Shown piece after piece: positions 55,639-55,997 of a stretch of 55,997 nucleotides of DNA. The notes beneath the pieces are model-generated. The model did not search any database. It was given only the letters and a program-made list of their open reading frames with translations, and was not told the origin of the DNA. The position numbers and the translations under genes were made by a program. The DNA comes from Agathobacter sp. (GTDB lineage Bacteria > Bacillota > Clostridia > Lachnospirales > Lachnospiraceae), in NCBI GenBank assembly GCA_017409825.1, contig JAFQRZ010000006.1:1-55997 (forward strand), in the 5' to 3' direction. Position 1 is the stretch's first letter. The number at the start of each line of letters is the position of its first letter.

Positions 55639-55728
55639 AACAAAGCTCACTTGTGAGACGCACTAGCGTGGAGAGCTCCGATGAGCAAAATAAAAGTAAA
55701 AAACTTTTAAAAAAATTTAAAAAAGTTG

Positions 55729-55757
55729 TTGACATAAGCAAATGGCTGTGATATATT
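55729..55757 (+). promoter_or_regulatory. rRNA promoter 2
   Basis: A perfect TTGACA (55729-55734) and TATATT (55752-55757) are 17 bases apart, with TGA directly before the -10 (extended). A/T-rich runs upstream (55700-55725) resemble an UP element. Confidence 0.85.
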
Positions 55758-55963
55758 TATCAAGCTGTCGCGAAAAACAACAGCAAACGAACATTGATAA
55801 CTAAACAGTGAAAACCTTGAAAGATTCAAAGAGAATAATTCAAGACTAAGTCGAAAGATTTAGCGAACGTTTTAAACGAGAGTTTAAAACCCTTTAAACA
55901 GTAGATTCAGATTATTATTTCTGAATAAACGGAAAAGCCAGTTTAGACTGGCCGATTAAACTT

Positions 55964-55997
55964 TTAACATGAGAGTTTGATCCTGGCTCAGGATGAA
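55964..55997 (+). rRNA. rrs: 16S ribosomal RNA, 5' end (partial)
   Basis: The highly conserved GAGAGTTTGATCCTGGCTCA lies at 55971-55990. By comparison with the B. subtilis 5' end the mature RNA begins about 7 bases earlier. The gene continues beyond the window. Confidence 0.95.

Larger units (their letters stand above)
55500..55963 (+). promoter_or_regulatory. rRNA operon promoter region and leader
   Basis: This 464-base stretch holds no protein gene. It contains two tandem promoters (annotated separately), duplicate GGGGTACCC palindromes, a GTTTTAAAC-GAGA-GTTTAAAAC hairpin (55869-55890), a GCCAGT/ACTGGC hairpin near 55937-55952 and the clostridial leader block TTGATAACTAAACAGTG near 55794-55810. 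These fit antitermination and RNase processing of the pre-rRNA. Confidence 0.8.

Overview
The window is a low-to-moderate GC Firmicutes chromosome segment, most likely from an anaerobic Lachnospiraceae (Clostridia) species. The evidence is the clostridial gene content: rubrerythrin and reverse rubrerythrin with a PerR-like Fur protein, a sodium-type F-ATPase c subunit, DUF6128- and DUF5711-like proteins, split transketolase subunits, a T-box ahead of tyrS, and a small bacterial SRP RNA. No CRISPR array, insertion sequence, prophage or tRNA gene was seen. The right edge enters the 5' end of a 16S rRNA gene, so the last 0.5 kb is an rRNA promoter and leader.

Layout. 0.3-1.8 kb: tsaC/sua5 and an LMW-phosphatase-like gene lacking the nucleophilic Cys. 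2.0-9.1 kb: a complete F-type ATP synthase operon (atpZ-like, atpI-like, atpB-E-F-H-A-G-D-C). 9.1-10.4 kb: a decayed spacer and a PD-(D/E)XK-like gene broken by an amber codon. 10.4-13.3 kb: an HTH membrane protein and a minus-strand operon with an ECF sigma factor between two paralogous membrane proteins. 13.4-19.5 kb: an unusual ABC island with a YtrA-type GntR repressor, two ATPases and two separate triplets of paralogous membrane subunits. 19.5-22.3 kb: an Rpn-like nuclease, tyrS with its T-box, and a yybP-ykoY manganese riboswitch. 22.4-28.4 kb: a CaCA-type cation exchanger, a zinc-ribbon protein, metG, tatD, rsmA and a catalytically degenerate LytM/M23 protein. 28.5-34.7 kb: a TPR-GGDEF diguanylate cyclase, a two-component system and two PilZ proteins. 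34.8-36.4 kb: rubrerythrins and PerR. 36.5-41.8 kb: a DUF6128 protein, a GNAT enzyme, tadA, SRP RNA and a large ABC ATPase-permease fusion.

42.0-46.3 kb is a sulfur and Fe-S operon (iscR-iscS-iscU-mnmA-cysK) with an apparent IscR box in its own promoter, followed by a convergent pyridoxal-kinase-like gene. 47.4-52.5 kb carries a single-domain CarD-like protein, an Arg/Glu-repeat protein, dnaX-ebfC-recR and a split transketolase. 52.6-55.5 kb holds three envelope proteins: a degenerate JAMM-like protein, a DUF5711 propeller and a CvpA-like protein. The rRNA promoters follow.

Most of the window is housekeeping. The parts least explained by standard annotation are the two-triplet ABC island with its 31-codon ORF, the sigma factor with two sensor-like paralogs sharing one cytoplasmic segment, the pseudo-enzymes (phosphatase, LytM, JAMM-like), the CarD-like plus Arg/Glu-repeat pair beside dnaX, and several DNA or RNA dyads placed on promoters or ribosome binding sites. 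All function calls come from reading motifs by eye; no database search was run.
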